DNA of 64,000 nt, taken from assembly GCF_028502605.1 (NCBI RefSeq), contig NC_079235.1, forward strand, positions 3,100,001 to 3,164,000. The letters run 5' to 3'. Below the pieces are notes generated by a model that had not been told where the DNA came from, did not search any database, and saw only the letters and a list, made by a program, of their open reading frames with translations. This DNA is from Trichoderma breve. Lineage: Eukaryota > Ascomycota > Sordariomycetes > Hypocreales > Hypocreaceae. Each line of letters starts with the position of its first letter. The first letter of the stretch is position 1. Of the stretch, positions 11,187 to 22,337 are shown one piece after another. The translations under genes and the position numbers were made by a program.

Positions 11187-13196
11187 CTACCGCTTGAGAG
11201 ACTTTTCTTTAATCCAGAACGTAGCAGTAAAACACACGAGGCCAAATAGGAGTGACGGTACAAAGGACCCAACGATGGCCGTCTGGTAGCTCGAGCGAAC
11301 CTGTTCGGCCACTAGCGGCGGCAAATGTTTGATGGCGTCCAGGCTTTGGCGCACCTTTTCTTCAACCTGGCCGGCATCGTCTCCGATACGGGAAGCTAGT
11401 TGTGTCCTCAAAACCTGCTGGAGCACGGCAGAACTGGCGCCGACGCCGACGCTGGAGCCCAGTGAGCGGAAGAGATACGAGCAGGCGATGGCAACTGCGG
11501 TGTCCTCGGTGGCAGCATTGGCAAGAAGAGCGATGAGAACGGTAGTAATGCCTTGGAGGATAAACCTTGTTAGTCTCGGTCTGTATGACAAAATATATAC
11601 AGATGCAGATAGCATATGGAGTAGAGTACAATGTTATGGTGGCATTGATGGAGATGTGTGGGGGCGGGGCGAACGAGAAGGTCGACATGAAAGGAAATTG
11701 AAACTTACCACCTCCGTTGCCAACGGCTGAAAGGACGAATCCCGTATTAGAGCCAATCAGTGAGCGGAACCAGACTGAAACAATCAGAGGCACCATTGAG
11801 AAGAACAAGATGCCGTAGCTAATCACCGTCGGCCAGTAGAACTTGCCGGTTCTCTTGATAATCCAACCGCCCGCGAGAGACCCCAACACGCCAGCTATGG
11901 TTGCAGGAACAAGCATTGAGCCGCTCGCCGTGGCGCTTAGTCCTTCGACGGCCTGGAAGTACAGCGGCACAAAGAACATGACGGCCATTTCACCCGCCAT
12001 GCCACACATGTTGACGATGTAACAGGGAAGCAAGTCTCGGCTGAGGATGATGTGGCCTGGGGCGAACGGGTGCTTGGCAATTTTCATCTCCACGAACAGG
12101 AATAGAGCAAACAGGACGGGGGTAAGACTGAGAGAGACGATGGTGATGCGATTGGACCATCCAAGGTTAGGGCCGGAGTCGAGGCCGGTCAGGAGAGAAA
12201 CGACTGCGAGCACGAGGGTGAAGGCGCCCAGGAAATCGATCTGGCGAACTTTTGCGACCCAGTGGTCCTTTGAAGGAGGCTCGAGATCAAGGATGAAGTA
12301 CACTGAGACCCAGGCTACCAAGCACATGGGGGCCTGAATCATGAATGACCTATTCATATCGAGGTTAGTGGACGTCCAAGTCTTCACGCTACGATCAATC
12401 TTACCATCGCCATCCGAGAGAATCGGCAAAGAGACCTCCTAGGGGTCCTCCAGTCGAAGTTCCTGCAGCGTATACTACGTTGATATAGCCCTGCCAGACG
12501 CCGCGCTCTTGCAGAGGAACAATATCAGACAGCAGAATCGACACAACCGAACTCATTCCTCCTCCGCCAATACCAGCAACTGCTCGAGCAACACAAAGCT
12601 GCGTCATGCTCTGGGCTAGGCCGCATCCCAAGCAGCCAATGCCAAAGACGGCGTATGCAAACAAGAGGCACGCCTTGCGACCGAAAATGTCGCTGAGCTT
12701 GCCGTAGAGAGGCTGGAAGCTTGTGAGGGTGAGGAAGTATCTTAGGTTTTTTATGTTAGAAGATTTTGCCACTGGTGTAGGAAGCGAGAAAGCATTGAAG
12801 TTTCCGAGGTTCGTGCTTACGCGGTGGCGATCCAGCTTGTGTTGTTTAACGCATTGAGCTCGCTGCCAATTCTGGCATATGTTGCAACTGCAAGGAGCTG
12901 GTCGACAGCTACAAGATAGACCTGGACGAAGACGTCTCGTTAACATGAATTCTCTTTTATAGACATTTGAAATAGGGATGATGATTTACTCCAACGCCAA
13001 TGGCAGGAAGCAAGATGTGCATCTTGTCAGCCATGGGATGCTTGTTCGGGCTGGTGCCCACGCCGCCATCTTCGACGTCATTGCCATTGCCATTGCCATT
13101 GCCAAAGATGCCGTTTTGAGGATGAGATTCGGAAAGAAGGGGCGATGCCTCCGTTGGAGGAGCAGATGGCTCTTCTTCGTTGGAAGTTGATCTCAT
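11187..13196 (-). CDS. MFS transporter, 14-TM DHA2 / Fnx1-Vba type
   Basis: Five exons on the minus strand (13196-12990, 12921-12821, 12740-12405, 12349-11709, 11551-11187) give 549 aa; introns are 68, 80, 55 and 157 nt and all restore frame. A ~55-residue hydrophilic N-terminus carries a dileucine (ASPLLSE), a possible vacuolar signal, and a GNGNGN repeat. The core has the DHA2 signatures: D-Q-L-L-A-V-A-T in TM1, SWIATAYFLT, motif A in PLYGKLSDIFGRK, and GIGGGGM in TM4. The pattern matches the Fnx1/Vba vacuolar basic amino acid transporters and related drug/H+ antiporters. Substrate cannot be read from sequence. Exon 2 (101 nt) is needed to supply TM1; reading through the adjacent introns breaks the frame. 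Confidence 0.87.
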
Positions 13197-15872
13197 CTTG
13201 ATGGAAGTTGAGTCAAATTACAACAAACGCCGATCGCGTTGATAACCGTAGTTCCAATCTCTTGGAAACACAGCCTAGTTTTTACTCTGGCAACGAGCAA
13301 AGCTAGAGGTTGCAGCAGCTAGATGGCAGCGCGTACTATGGGAGACACGAACCTCTCTTGTGAGATGCGTATATGGAAGCTGACACGCAAAACAAACGGT
13401 GAGATGTGTCGATGTACGAGTTGCTAGTGAGCCGCCCCCCACCCAGGCCGTCTTCATTTAGCCAGGGGCAATATTTATATCAGCGCATTGTCTTGTCAAC
13501 CCAAGGGCGTTTTCATAAAAAATAACGAGATCCAAAAAGAACGCAATCTCGAGTACATATGATAGAATCCATCACAACCTATCGATAGGCCAAATTGCAG
13601 TCCATTGAGTAGATGATGCTGAATAATGCAGCTGTAAGTCGCGTTTAGCATCCGATTTTGGACTTGGATTGTCGTATATTTCCGGGGTTATTATAAATCT
13701 CACTGGGGCGATGGTAGCCGAGCATGAACGCGAGAACATTTACTACTACTATTTGATGAATTGATAAATCCATATGGTAATGCCAAGTGTTGGTAATAAT
13801 GGCTTAAACACTTCATGGCGAAACAGTATTGCAAGCATTGAGTCTGTAAGGCATGGAGAGATGACACTTGCGTGTGGACTAGGTAAACTCCGCATTTGGA
13901 GTTTCTGACTAAAATCTGGGGGTGGCTGAATGGCTAAAAGAGTATAAGTACCTAGACATATTGGCATCCGACTCTCTAGCTATACTCTCTTATAAAAGTA
14001 CATTAGATGAATAAGGTAGGTCATAATTTTAGAACATAGTATTCATGTTCACGGTCCTCTCAGAGTTCGAATGCGGCCACTTTCGAATCCTCAACATTAT
14101 CAGCAAACTGGTCTGGGAACATCATCTTCTTAATCTCCCTTTCATAATCCTTCGCTGTTGGAAGGGCAACAACCGTAGTTTCGAGAAGTGCCTCATCGGG
14201 ATCCTGAGGCTTGATATTGTCCCATGTCCATGTGATTCCGTTTAATGTGTACATGTACGCTAAATCCATGTTGTGTAAATACTGTATGCCGATGAGCTGA
14301 GTATGCCCAGCTTAGCCTACCTGAAGTCTTTATGTTGACTGCGAATCTAAGTGAAGCTCGCATCTATGCTAAACGCACTTTAACATGCATGTGCAATACA
14401 TGCGAAGTGTCTGACAAGTACCGAATGCAATGAGTCGAATTGATCCATGTCGGTTAGCAAAAATACGGAGTTGGAGTTGCATCTGCCACGTTTTACCATC
14501 AGCTCTGCCGTGCCATGTGTCGCAAATCCGCCCGTGCGCGCCTGCAGCCTTCCTCCACATGCGGGGAGCCGACAACGTTATTTGTCGGTTTCCCAATGAC
14601 AAGTCGAGTCACTTCGGACGATAAAAACTGGATACAAGTATTCAATCTATTTGTTTCCATGTTTATCTGCCTTGTGAAGAGAAAAAAAAAAAAGCCGGCG
14701 AAGTTTTCAATATAGTGCCAGCGAGCCGCTGTTGCATTGCTGTGGGTACTTGTCCCGGCCGCCTCATCACACATAACCCCAACGCAATTAAGCCACATGA
14801 ATTAGCTGATAATAGTCTACAAAGAGCAAAACACAGAGGATATGCATCGGCTATCGTACTGTAGGCCACAGTCAAGGAGATGTCAGTCCGTTCAATGTTC
14901 AAGTTGTCTTCCTGCCCACCTCAGCCAGTCGTTGGTGGCGCAAGCTGGTGCGTGGCTAATGAGAGACACCAGACCGGCAAGTCTCGGCCGGTTTCTCAGC
15001 CACTGCGGAACATGGATGCTTGTTCAGCTGAGAGGCGACAATCTGCATCATCTCCCTTCTCACTTGCTTTGCCCTCCTCCTACGTGACGAGAAACCAGCA
15101 TCACTTTCATGCGCTAACATGCTAATGACGTCGTGGCGCCTCTATGAGCGTCACGAATACGATTGAGCCTAAATGAGATCAAGTTTTGACGTGGCTGTCG
15201 TGAGTGGCAGATCATCCTAGGTGCAGATGGATTGCCATTGACAACGTCAAAATATCTTGGCCAAGTGTAGTAATTGGTGCCGAATAAATAGTCGATGCCT
15301 ATGAGCTATACACGCGGATAGCTCGATAGACGTAGAAGGACTCGTACTCGTAATGATGCAGATAGAATGCAGTATCGCCCTGCCAAGCTGCGTCTCTTGC
15401 AGAGGATCGCAGAATCAACCCCTGTCCACCTGCGACGACATCCAATGCATTCCAACAGTCCAATCCAGCCCTGTCATATGCAAGGACAATGCAGAATGGC
15501 GTCCCCGCCGAGGCGCCACCAGCCCCATGTCCTGATGCCCGTTTCATCGCCGTTCCCGCATATTGGCTGCCGCCATCCCGCCAAAGTTGTATTAGCCAGG
15601 GACTCGCTCGGAATCTAAAACAACCTAGGACGGCCTCCTCGTCTCAGCATTTCTGCTTCTGCTCATGGACTGCCAATTCTTCCCAATGCGCACTCATCGG
15701 AGCTGCGCAATACCGGCAAAACACTCCTGCTGCCGCCGTGAGCCTCACAGGGGCGCTGCGAATCGTCTCAAGCTAGTACAGGCACATGCGGACATCCTGT
15801 TGAACTCGGTCTCGACCGCTCTGCCGTTTTGCTGTCGTTGTTCTTCTCGCCGTGTCAGAGTGTTGGGCCACG
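13197..15872. other. Intergenic; one small coding-like ORF only
   Basis: 2.7 kb between divergently transcribed genes, AT-rich around 13.5-14.4 kb. The only stretch with protein-like composition is the 69-codon frame at 14060-14269 (listed separately). The last ~600 bases are C-rich and probably promoter/leader of the next plus-strand gene. Confidence 0.45.
14060..14269 (-). CDS. Small acidic ORF of unknown status (69 aa)
   Basis: ATG at 14269 to TGA at 14060, one exon. Unlike the surrounding frames it reads like a real protein: balanced hydrophobic and charged residues, with segments such as GITWTWDNIKPQDPDEALLETT and DYEREIKKMMFPDQFADNVE. There is no signal peptide or membrane segment. I recognise no family. 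It could be a small gene, the last exon of a lost gene, or chance. No clear promoter was seen. Confidence 0.3.
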   Translation of the reverse strand: MDLAYMYTLNGITWTWDNIKPQDPDEALLETTVVALPTAKDYEREIKKMMFPDQFADNVEDSKVAAFEL

Positions 15873-18029
15873 ATGTCGCGGCAATCCGATCTTTCAGTCC
15901 CTAAAAGCGGCGTATCCCGCTTCTCCAAGGCGTTGCCTGGAGTCCCCGGATTCGACGGCTTCGACGACGAAGACAGTGAGAGCAGCGCCGTCAACAGTAA
16001 CAATAATCGTAATCGAAAGAATAGCGAGTTGAGTCTCCCGGCGAGAACCTCATCGCTCGCCTCGCCGCCGCCGACAAAGAACCTCCCGCTTCCTCCGCTG
16101 CCTCCCGCGCCGCCGACCAAGACGCTGCCGACAACGCCCCAGCCGAGTCGGGCCAGTAAAGATAGCCTGAATAAGAATATTAACAGTAATACATCGAGTT
16201 ACGACAACACGAGCAGCCAAATCAGCATTGCGGCGCCCTCACTTTCGCCTACCAGCTCTGTCTCAGTGAGCCTGCAGTCGCCGCCCTTGAGCGGCCGGTC
16301 CATGATGTCGATCCCGCGGAAACCCATTGCGAACCTGCAGCTGCCGGCGCCGACGACGCAATTCCTGGCTCAGCCATCGCCGACCTTCTCCCTGTCGAGC
16401 ATCCTGATGGCGTATATGGAAGATGGCGACGAGTCGCAGCAGAGCAGCGTGGGTGAAAAGGTTGAAAACGGACAGGAAGTCGCAGCATCTGGAAGCGAAA
16501 AGGTGGACGCTGCGCCTGCCAGAGCTCCAGCCGCCACCGTCACAGGCGGCAGTGGCTCACTGCCTGCTCGCCCCAACGCTGGCTTTGGCCACTCCCAGCG
16601 CCCTGCTGAGCGAACTCTTCCTCCACCACCTCCCAAAGACGACAAACCAACGCCTCCAAGACCAGACAGTCCAGAGCTGACCGCTCCATCATCGCCTCGC
16701 CCTGAGATCTGGAAACGACGTCCACACATGAGCCAAGCTAGCAGAGAGCTCCCTGGCCTCAAGCTCGACTACAGCCACGGATCAACCGCAGATACACAGC
16801 TTCCCCCGGACGTGGCTGAACCGGAGACAGCATCAGAAGCAGCGTCCGACACGGCCAAGGCTGCAGCCCAGCGAGCTCCTCCGTTTGCTGGCGGATTACC
16901 TGGCCGGAATATTCGCCCTTCGTTGCCGGCCAAGGACCAGCCGCCCCCTGCCACGCAAGCCATGGGGAGCGAAACATCCAAGCTGAAGCAAATCAAAGAA
17001 AGACTTGGCTCTCAGCGCTCCGAGTCGATATCCAGCACTTCTAGTGCGAAAGCTGGTTTCCCCGGCGTCCCAGCTGCTAAGCGACCGCCGACACCAGAGT
17101 ATCAGAAGGAAGAGGTCAAAGTGCCTGCTGTCGAGCCTTTCGTCTCTCCCGTGTCTCCAGCATCATCTCCCGAGGCTCCAAGGGGTGCTTCTCCGGACTT
17201 TTCAAAAGGACTGCCGCCAAAGCCTTCCAACGGCAACCTGACTGCAACAGCAAGCTCTCAAAAACCTATATCACGAAAAGCCCTGCCGACAAGTCCTAGC
17301 CAGGACTTCACAGCTGTCAAGGATTTCTTTCGCCCGCCGTCTGATACGAATAGTACCAGTGCATCCAGCCAAGCGGCTGTACCCTCAACATTACCAAAGG
17401 CCGGTGCCACACTTACTGCAACAACTGCACCAGCGGCTTCTCTTCCCAAAGACGATGCGTCTACCGGCTCACGTGGTTCTGGAGACACAACTGTGGTGCA
17501 ACCTCAGCCCCAGCCCCAGCCTGCCGTGATCCGAACAGATGCTCCCCAAACAGTGAAGCCACAGCGCAGCGAGCCTCAGGCGACGGCAGACCCACGACTT
17601 TTACAATCAGAAACACAAGGGCTGTTGTATCGGGGTCGTGATGGCACGCTATATGCTGAGATGAAAACCCAGGGGGAACCTCATCCTAAGGCGGCATATT
17701 TTCCCACACAGACGTACCCAAACCTACCTAGAGATGGTATCGTCAAGGCAAGACCCCTCACTGACATGCATTTCAATTGTTTCCAACAACACAGGACCAT
17801 GGCTCGCCGAAGCAACCGGAATTGTCCACTGACCTGTCAAACTTGCGACCGAGCAGACGTCGAGGATCGCTGGGTGTGTACTTTCTGCCATCTACGGATA
17901 TGCGACGGTTGCTATCGCAAGCTGGGCAGCTATCAACGGGACCTCCGCCGTTTAGTTGACGTTTTGGCCAGTGCTGGACCTGCAGGGTTCACATCTTCCT
18001 CTCGTCCTGGCACAGCTATGGGGCTGTAG
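15873..18029 (+). CDS. Disordered Pro/Ser-rich protein with C-terminal Cys cluster
   Basis: Intronless, 718 aa, starting at the ATG at 15873 (MSRQSDLS); the frame is open a little further upstream but without another ATG. Residues 1-640 are low-complexity Pro, Ser, Ala and Thr with many PPPPPK/PPLPP-like SH3-type ligands and SP/TP sites. The last ~75 residues form the only ordered part: a cluster of seven cysteines (651, 655, 658, 669, 672, 677, 680) plus His673, laid out as C-x3-C-x2-C, then C-x2-C-H and C-x2-C, with an amphipathic helix behind it. The spacing suggests a treble-clef or B-box-like zinc module. I do not recognise a named family. A scaffold role is possible but is only a guess. 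Confidence 0.7.
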   Translation: MSRQSDLSVPKSGVSRFSKALPGVPGFDGFDDEDSESSAVNSNNNRNRKNSELSLPARTSSLASPPPTKNLPLPPLPPAPPTKTLPTTPQPSRASKDSLNKNINSNTSSYDNTSSQISIAAPSLSPTSSVSVSLQSPPLSGRSMMSIPRKPIANLQLPAPTTQFLAQPSPTFSLSSILMAYMEDGDESQQSSVGEKVENGQEVAASGSEKVDAAPARAPAATVTGGSGSLPARPNAGFGHSQRPAERTLPPPPPKDDKPTPPRPDSPELTAPSSPRPEIWKRRPHMSQASRELPGLKLDYSHGSTADTQLPPDVAEPETASEAASDTAKAAAQRAPPFAGGLPGRNIRPSLPAKDQPPPATQAMGSETSKLKQIKERLGSQRSESISSTSSAKAGFPGVPAAKRPPTPEYQKEEVKVPAVEPFVSPVSPASSPEAPRGASPDFSKGLPPKPSNGNLTATASSQKPISRKALPTSPSQDFTAVKDFFRPPSDTNSTSASSQAAVPSTLPKAGATLTATTAPAASLPKDDASTGSRGSGDTTVVQPQPQPQPAVIRTDAPQTVKPQRSEPQATADPRLLQSETQGLLYRGRDGTLYAEMKTQGEPHPKAAYFPTQTYPNLPRDGIVKARPLTDMHFNCFQQHRTMARRSNRNCPLTCQTCDRADVEDRWVCTFCHLRICDGCYRKLGSYQRDLRRLVDVLASAGPAGFTSSSRPGTAMGL

Positions 18030-18923
18030 CCAACACCATGACGCCGCATATCTCCTAATCTTCCCCCCGCCACATACTCTCATGATACCCCTATTCCGCT
18101 CGCCCACTTTTTCCTTTCTTCTTCTTCTTCATCTTCTTCCTCTTCTCCTCCATTATTATTACTTTTTTATGGCATGAAACATTACTGTCATGGGATCTGG
18201 AGTACGAATGTCTTCATCAGTGTCTTTTTTTTTGTTTTCTCAATACAAACTTGTATCAAAGTACCATAAAAGGAAACTCTGGTTCGGCCCTCTGTTTTAC
18301 TTTTGATACCATTTTTCGGCTTACCCGCAAGATTGGGGCGGAAATATTTCACATGTATAGCATTAAAGAGGATTGGTTCAGTCGCTCGTTGGTTCAAAGA
18401 GAATGGGAAAGGATAATTCCAATGGTTTTTAGGGAAATCGACATGCCGGACCACGGTTTGGGCAACTTTGAATTTGTTTACATGAGTCAGGGTATCTCTG
18501 GTTTGTTCTCTCAAAGAGAGTGATTGAAAATAGACTACATGTACCTTAGCCATTGAGGCATTACTCAGGGATGATATGATATTACCGTCTTTGATGCAAA
18601 TGAAAAAATGAAATTTTTTTCATAACCAATGTGTAATGTAAAAATAATGAATACCCTTGATATCAAGATTTGATGATGCTTGAATCAGGGGCAAGTCGAG
18701 ATGGAGCATCAGTTGAATCCAATTGGCGGAGTTGGGGTCTGCAGCATGTGAGCCTGACCCAAACGGGAGTAGCCAGGTACGGCAGTTGGGCTTTTATAGC
18801 GCCTGAAGCTCCCTGACATCACCAGCGTAGGGCACTAACAGCCCAGCTCAGGTGAAATGTCACCGTCGGGCAGGCCAGCTTCACCTTCATCCTCGCCAAT
18901 TCCCAACCTCCAGCATCACCGCC
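18030..18923. other. Intergenic: 3' flank and promoter
   Basis: A T/C-rich 3' flank (about 18,050-18,180) is followed by AT-rich DNA and, from about 18,700, a GC-richer promoter for the downstream gene. ORFs at 18188-18553 (both strands) look non-coding. Confidence 0.5.
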
Positions 18924-20774
18924 ATGTCGTCAATTCCTCGCTCGCGCTCGGTGCGCTCAAACACGGGCATCCCACAGATACCGACCAGATCGTCTAGCAC
19001 TCGAGATGCGTCGGTGCCCCGAAGTACGTCGCCAAGTCGGCTGCCCAGATACGGTGCCCGAGGCGGCGTCTCATCTGTCTCGGTTGCTTCTAGCTCCAGC
19101 AGCTCGACGAACAGCTTGAAGAACACGGCCACCAATGCCAATGCCAGAGCTCCTGGTGCACCGCCGGTCATGCCTGGGCGTCTGGCGAGATCGATGACGA
19201 TGGCAACGAAGGAGGTGATGGCGAGGAAGGAAAAGATGGCTACGACCAACAAATACCCACCGTCGACAACTATGACCAGACCGTCCATCCAAACCAGGGG
19301 GAGGTCTGCCAGCATCTCAATGGAGGGCAAACCCAAAGAGCTGGAGCGAAGGTCAACAGGACTTGCATATACAAGAAGCTCGGCCACAAACCTCGCTGGA
19401 CCAACTACGGTGAAGTCCGCTTCGAGGCCGAGAGAAGCCACTTCGAGGTCGAGAGATCCCATTCGGCGGCCTGCAACACCCACGGCCCAAACGGGCATAC
19501 CAACGACAACTCGGCGATCAGCAACACCAACCGCCATGCCTCGATCCAATACTTACTCAGGCGGGCCTGTTACTCCTACCTCAACGACGGCAAAGACGCC
19601 TCCCTCGACTAAGACGCGATCGCCTTCGGTAGGGGCGCTGTCTCGCGCTGCCACATTCACTAATTCTATACGATCTGCGACACGGACTTCCATGACTCGG
19701 TCTATAACTCCAACTACCACCCGGTCTGCAAATTCAGCTGCTAGTAGCCGGGCTGCGACGCCGACGGGGCAACCAAAGCTGGAACGTCGAGCTCCCTCTA
19801 CTGAAAAGGTATCGTCGTTTCGTAAGCCGTCACTGGCGACTATTAGTAGAGTGGTGTCTAGACTTTCGAAGCCTTCCTCTGCCGGTACGCTGCTTTCATC
19901 GGACCAGGCGTCCCAACTGAAACGACCATCGAATTCTTCTTTACACCGCCCCAACTCACCAAGCAAGACCCTCTCCGCCAAGCCTTCGGCGTCACATCTC
20001 GCCCCTCCTTCGCCCTCCAAGTTGCCAGCTAATATTGCTGCGTCGGCTGAAGTTAGTAAGCTTCAAGCAGAGCTCCTACAGCTGTATCTGCTCCATCAGG
20101 AGGCTCCAACTGTGGATGCCGAATGGCGAGCGAGCGCCAAGCAGAAATTGGGGAACCGGTTCCAAAAGCTGAGCGAAGAAAGCAGGGAGGTTGCTGAGCA
20201 GGAGAGTATAGCACTGGAAAAGCGGAACGTGCTCGCGCTCCGAAGATGGGGTAGTGGTGGTAGACTGGACGAAAAGATTCAGTCTCTGGAATCCATCATT
20301 ACGAATGTATGGTCACTGAGCGACCCAGGTGGCCGATATGCTCGTGTGGTGCGACATTTCGAGATTTGGATCGATGGCGTGAGTGAGATGGAGGACGGGA
20401 GAAGAAAGGGCGCCATGCTCGCCCAAGGAAACGACAACCTATTCATTGAAGACTTGGATGCCCGATGGAAAGAAGAGCGCGGAGATCTCATCCAGCTTCT
20501 GACTGAATGGAGGCAGCAGCTCAGCGATATCGATGACCTGAGTCGAGATGAGTTTTACGAGCCGCCGGAGGAGGACGAGAAATCTAGCTTGGAGAAGATG
20601 CTGGACGGATCGCGCATGCTTATTGACGACATGTTGGCGGAGTTGGAGATTATGGAAGAGGTTGAGCATGAGGCGCTCGCGAGGGAAGATGCGTGGATTG
20701 AGAAGATGAACAGGAGCGAAGAGGATGACGACCTCCGGGTCTCGCGGGTGAGAGGTGCCTGGAACGAGATGTGA
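18924..20774 (+). CDS. Basic Ser/Thr/Arg-rich protein with coiled-coil tail, possibly HAUS8/augmin-like
   Basis: Intronless, 616 aa from the ATG at 18924 (MSSIPRSR); an in-frame upstream extension to 18852 lacks an ATG. Residues 1-~370 are extremely rich in Ser, Thr, Arg and Pro (SRSVRS, RRSATPT, SPSR), the composition of microtubule-lattice-binding heads. From about residue 380 the protein becomes helical: SKLQAELLQLYLLHQE, then LRRWGSGGRLDEKIQSLESI, GGRYARVVRHFEIWIDG, and an acidic coiled coil near the end. A basic disordered head plus coiled-coil tail is the architecture of the HAUS8 subunit of augmin. I infer that from layout and a vague memory of fungal homologues, not from a decisive motif. 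Confidence 0.65.
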   Translation: MSSIPRSRSVRSNTGIPQIPTRSSSTRDASVPRSTSPSRLPRYGARGGVSSVSVASSSSSSTNSLKNTATNANARAPGAPPVMPGRLARSMTMATKEVMARKEKMATTNKYPPSTTMTRPSIQTRGRSASISMEGKPKELERRSTGLAYTRSSATNLAGPTTVKSASRPREATSRSRDPIRRPATPTAQTGIPTTTRRSATPTAMPRSNTYSGGPVTPTSTTAKTPPSTKTRSPSVGALSRAATFTNSIRSATRTSMTRSITPTTTRSANSAASSRAATPTGQPKLERRAPSTEKVSSFRKPSLATISRVVSRLSKPSSAGTLLSSDQASQLKRPSNSSLHRPNSPSKTLSAKPSASHLAPPSPSKLPANIAASAEVSKLQAELLQLYLLHQEAPTVDAEWRASAKQKLGNRFQKLSEESREVAEQESIALEKRNVLALRRWGSGGRLDEKIQSLESIITNVWSLSDPGGRYARVVRHFEIWIDGVSEMEDGRRKGAMLAQGNDNLFIEDLDARWKEERGDLIQLLTEWRQQLSDIDDLSRDEFYEPPEEDEKSSLEKMLDGSRMLIDDMLAELEIMEEVEHEALAREDAWIEKMNRSEEDDDLRVSRVRGAWNEM

Positions 20775-21551
20775 AGGGTGCCATTTCATGTTTAAAGGGG
20801 TGTTGATGATTTCCTTACTTTCTTCTTTCCTCTTTTCATTGATTCTCTCTCTGGTCTGGGTTTGTTTTACTTTTGTGCTATTTTTTTTTTCTTTTGACAA
20901 AAACATCGACCTTTGACGACATAACGACTGCGGCAAAGGGGGGATACATCCAACGTTGGAACGGACAACAGAACCATCATCATTAGCAGCATTGGCATCA
21001 GCATCATTAAATTGGCATCAAGCATTTAGCATCAACGACATCACGAGCGATATAGTTCCACTAGACTGATTTTCAACCCGTCTTGCATGTTGAGGGAAAA
21101 AAATGATAAGTTTCTTTCCGGTGAAAGCATCATGTAATCTAAGTAATAACAAAAAAAGGGAGAAACAAGCCCAGCGTGCTCCTCGAAGCCGGGGCATAAG
21201 ATATGATAAAATACAACCGTGAGACAAGCTTTTTCTTTTCAAAGGGTTCAAAGATACCTCCCAGCGATAGTGATAAAGGGGACACAACGAGAAGAAAAGA
21301 AAGAACCAAGCCCATGGAGGAGGCGTCTTGGCTTCGATACATGGGAGGTTGTTTTTTTCTTTTTCGTTTTCTTTTTTTTCTTTCAAATTTTTTTTCAAAA
21401 TGCTGCTTGCCCATCTGGCCATCACGGTTTGTTTTTCGCGTCGTCTCATCATTTGCTTGTGGTCATGCGTCATCATCAATTCGAATCTCGTTCCTCCTCT
21501 CCCTCTCCTATCCTATCCTAGAGTGCGCCATTTCCATGCTCAGTCTTTCCT
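20775..21551. other. Convergent 3' flanks
   Basis: Between the stop of the coiled-coil protein and the stop of the phosphogluconolactonase. Contains T-rich/A-rich tracts (about 20,880 and 21,350-21,395) typical of fungal 3' regions, and a short degenerate CATCATTAGCATC-like repeat near 20,975-21,035. No gene. Confidence 0.6.
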
Positions 21552-22337
21552 TTACAGGTACGCCCTCCGGGGGAAGCTGACGCCCTCGATGGCGGGCTCG
21601 TCGACGAACCAGCTGCATCGGTCTCCCGCAGCCTCGTTGACGAGAGCGCAGGGCAGCCCCGCGTCGGCGTCGAAGATCTGCTTCATGATATCCTTCTTGC
21701 CGCCGCCGGTGGCGACGAAGGCGACGCGGACGGCGTGCGTGACGACAGGCAGCGTCAGGGTGATTCGCTTGGGGGGCGGCTTGGGCGAGTCCTCGATGGG
21801 GGCGACCCAGGCGTCCGCCTCGCGGAGCAGCTCGTGGCCGGGGAAGAGAGAGCAGGTGTGGCCGTCGGGCCCGCAGCCGAGCAGCAGCAGGTCAAAGATG
21901 GGCAAGCGGACCGAGTCCCGCGAGGCGAAGCTGGCGACGAGCGTCTGCTCGTACTGGTCGGCGAGCTCCTGGATGTCGCCGAGGTGCTCGACGTTGATTG
22001 CGTGCACGGCGGCGGGCTGCTGGTCCGCGGGCAGCTTGTCGAGCAGCTCGGCCTTGACCAGGGCGTAGTTGGAGTCCTCGTGGTCCAGCGGCACCGCGCG
22101 CTCGTCGGCGAAGAAGATTTCCCACTTGGTGAAGTCGACCGTGTCTTCGGGGCCGGAGGAGGGAGCCAGCAGGGCCGCGGCGAGCGTCTTGGGCAGCGAG
22201 CCTCCTGACACGGCCACCTTGAAGACGCCGTGCCTCTCAATACCGGCGTTTTGGCTCTGGATTACGTATGCGCGCAGAGCCTGTGCGAGGGCATCGGTGC
22301 CCGGGAAGGCGTATAGGTTGGGCTGTGTCTTGGGCAT
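21552..22337 (-). CDS. 6-phosphogluconolactonase (pentose phosphate pathway)
   Basis: Intronless, 261 aa. Hydrolyses 6-phosphogluconolactone to 6-phosphogluconate, the second oxidative step of the pentose phosphate pathway, in the cytosol. Family motifs are in order: AVSGGSLPKTLAA near residue 45, WEIFFADERAVPLDHEDSN near 75-95, LLLLGCGPDGHTCSLFPGH near 150-170, and RITLTLPVV near 195. Length is normal for the eukaryotic SOL/PGL group. The start at 22337 (MPKTQPN) is chosen because the family begins there. The frame stays open to 22517, but the extension looks like a translated pyrimidine-rich leader. GC-rich, strongly biased codons suggest good expression. Confidence 0.93.
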   Translation of the reverse strand: MPKTQPNLYAFPGTDALAQALRAYVIQSQNAGIERHGVFKVAVSGGSLPKTLAAALLAPSSGPEDTVDFTKWEIFFADERAVPLDHEDSNYALVKAELLDKLPADQQPAAVHAINVEHLGDIQELADQYEQTLVASFASRDSVRLPIFDLLLLGCGPDGHTCSLFPGHELLREADAWVAPIEDSPKPPPKRITLTLPVVTHAVRVAFVATGGGKKDIMKQIFDADAGLPCALVNEAAGDRCSWFVDEPAIEGVSFPRRAYL

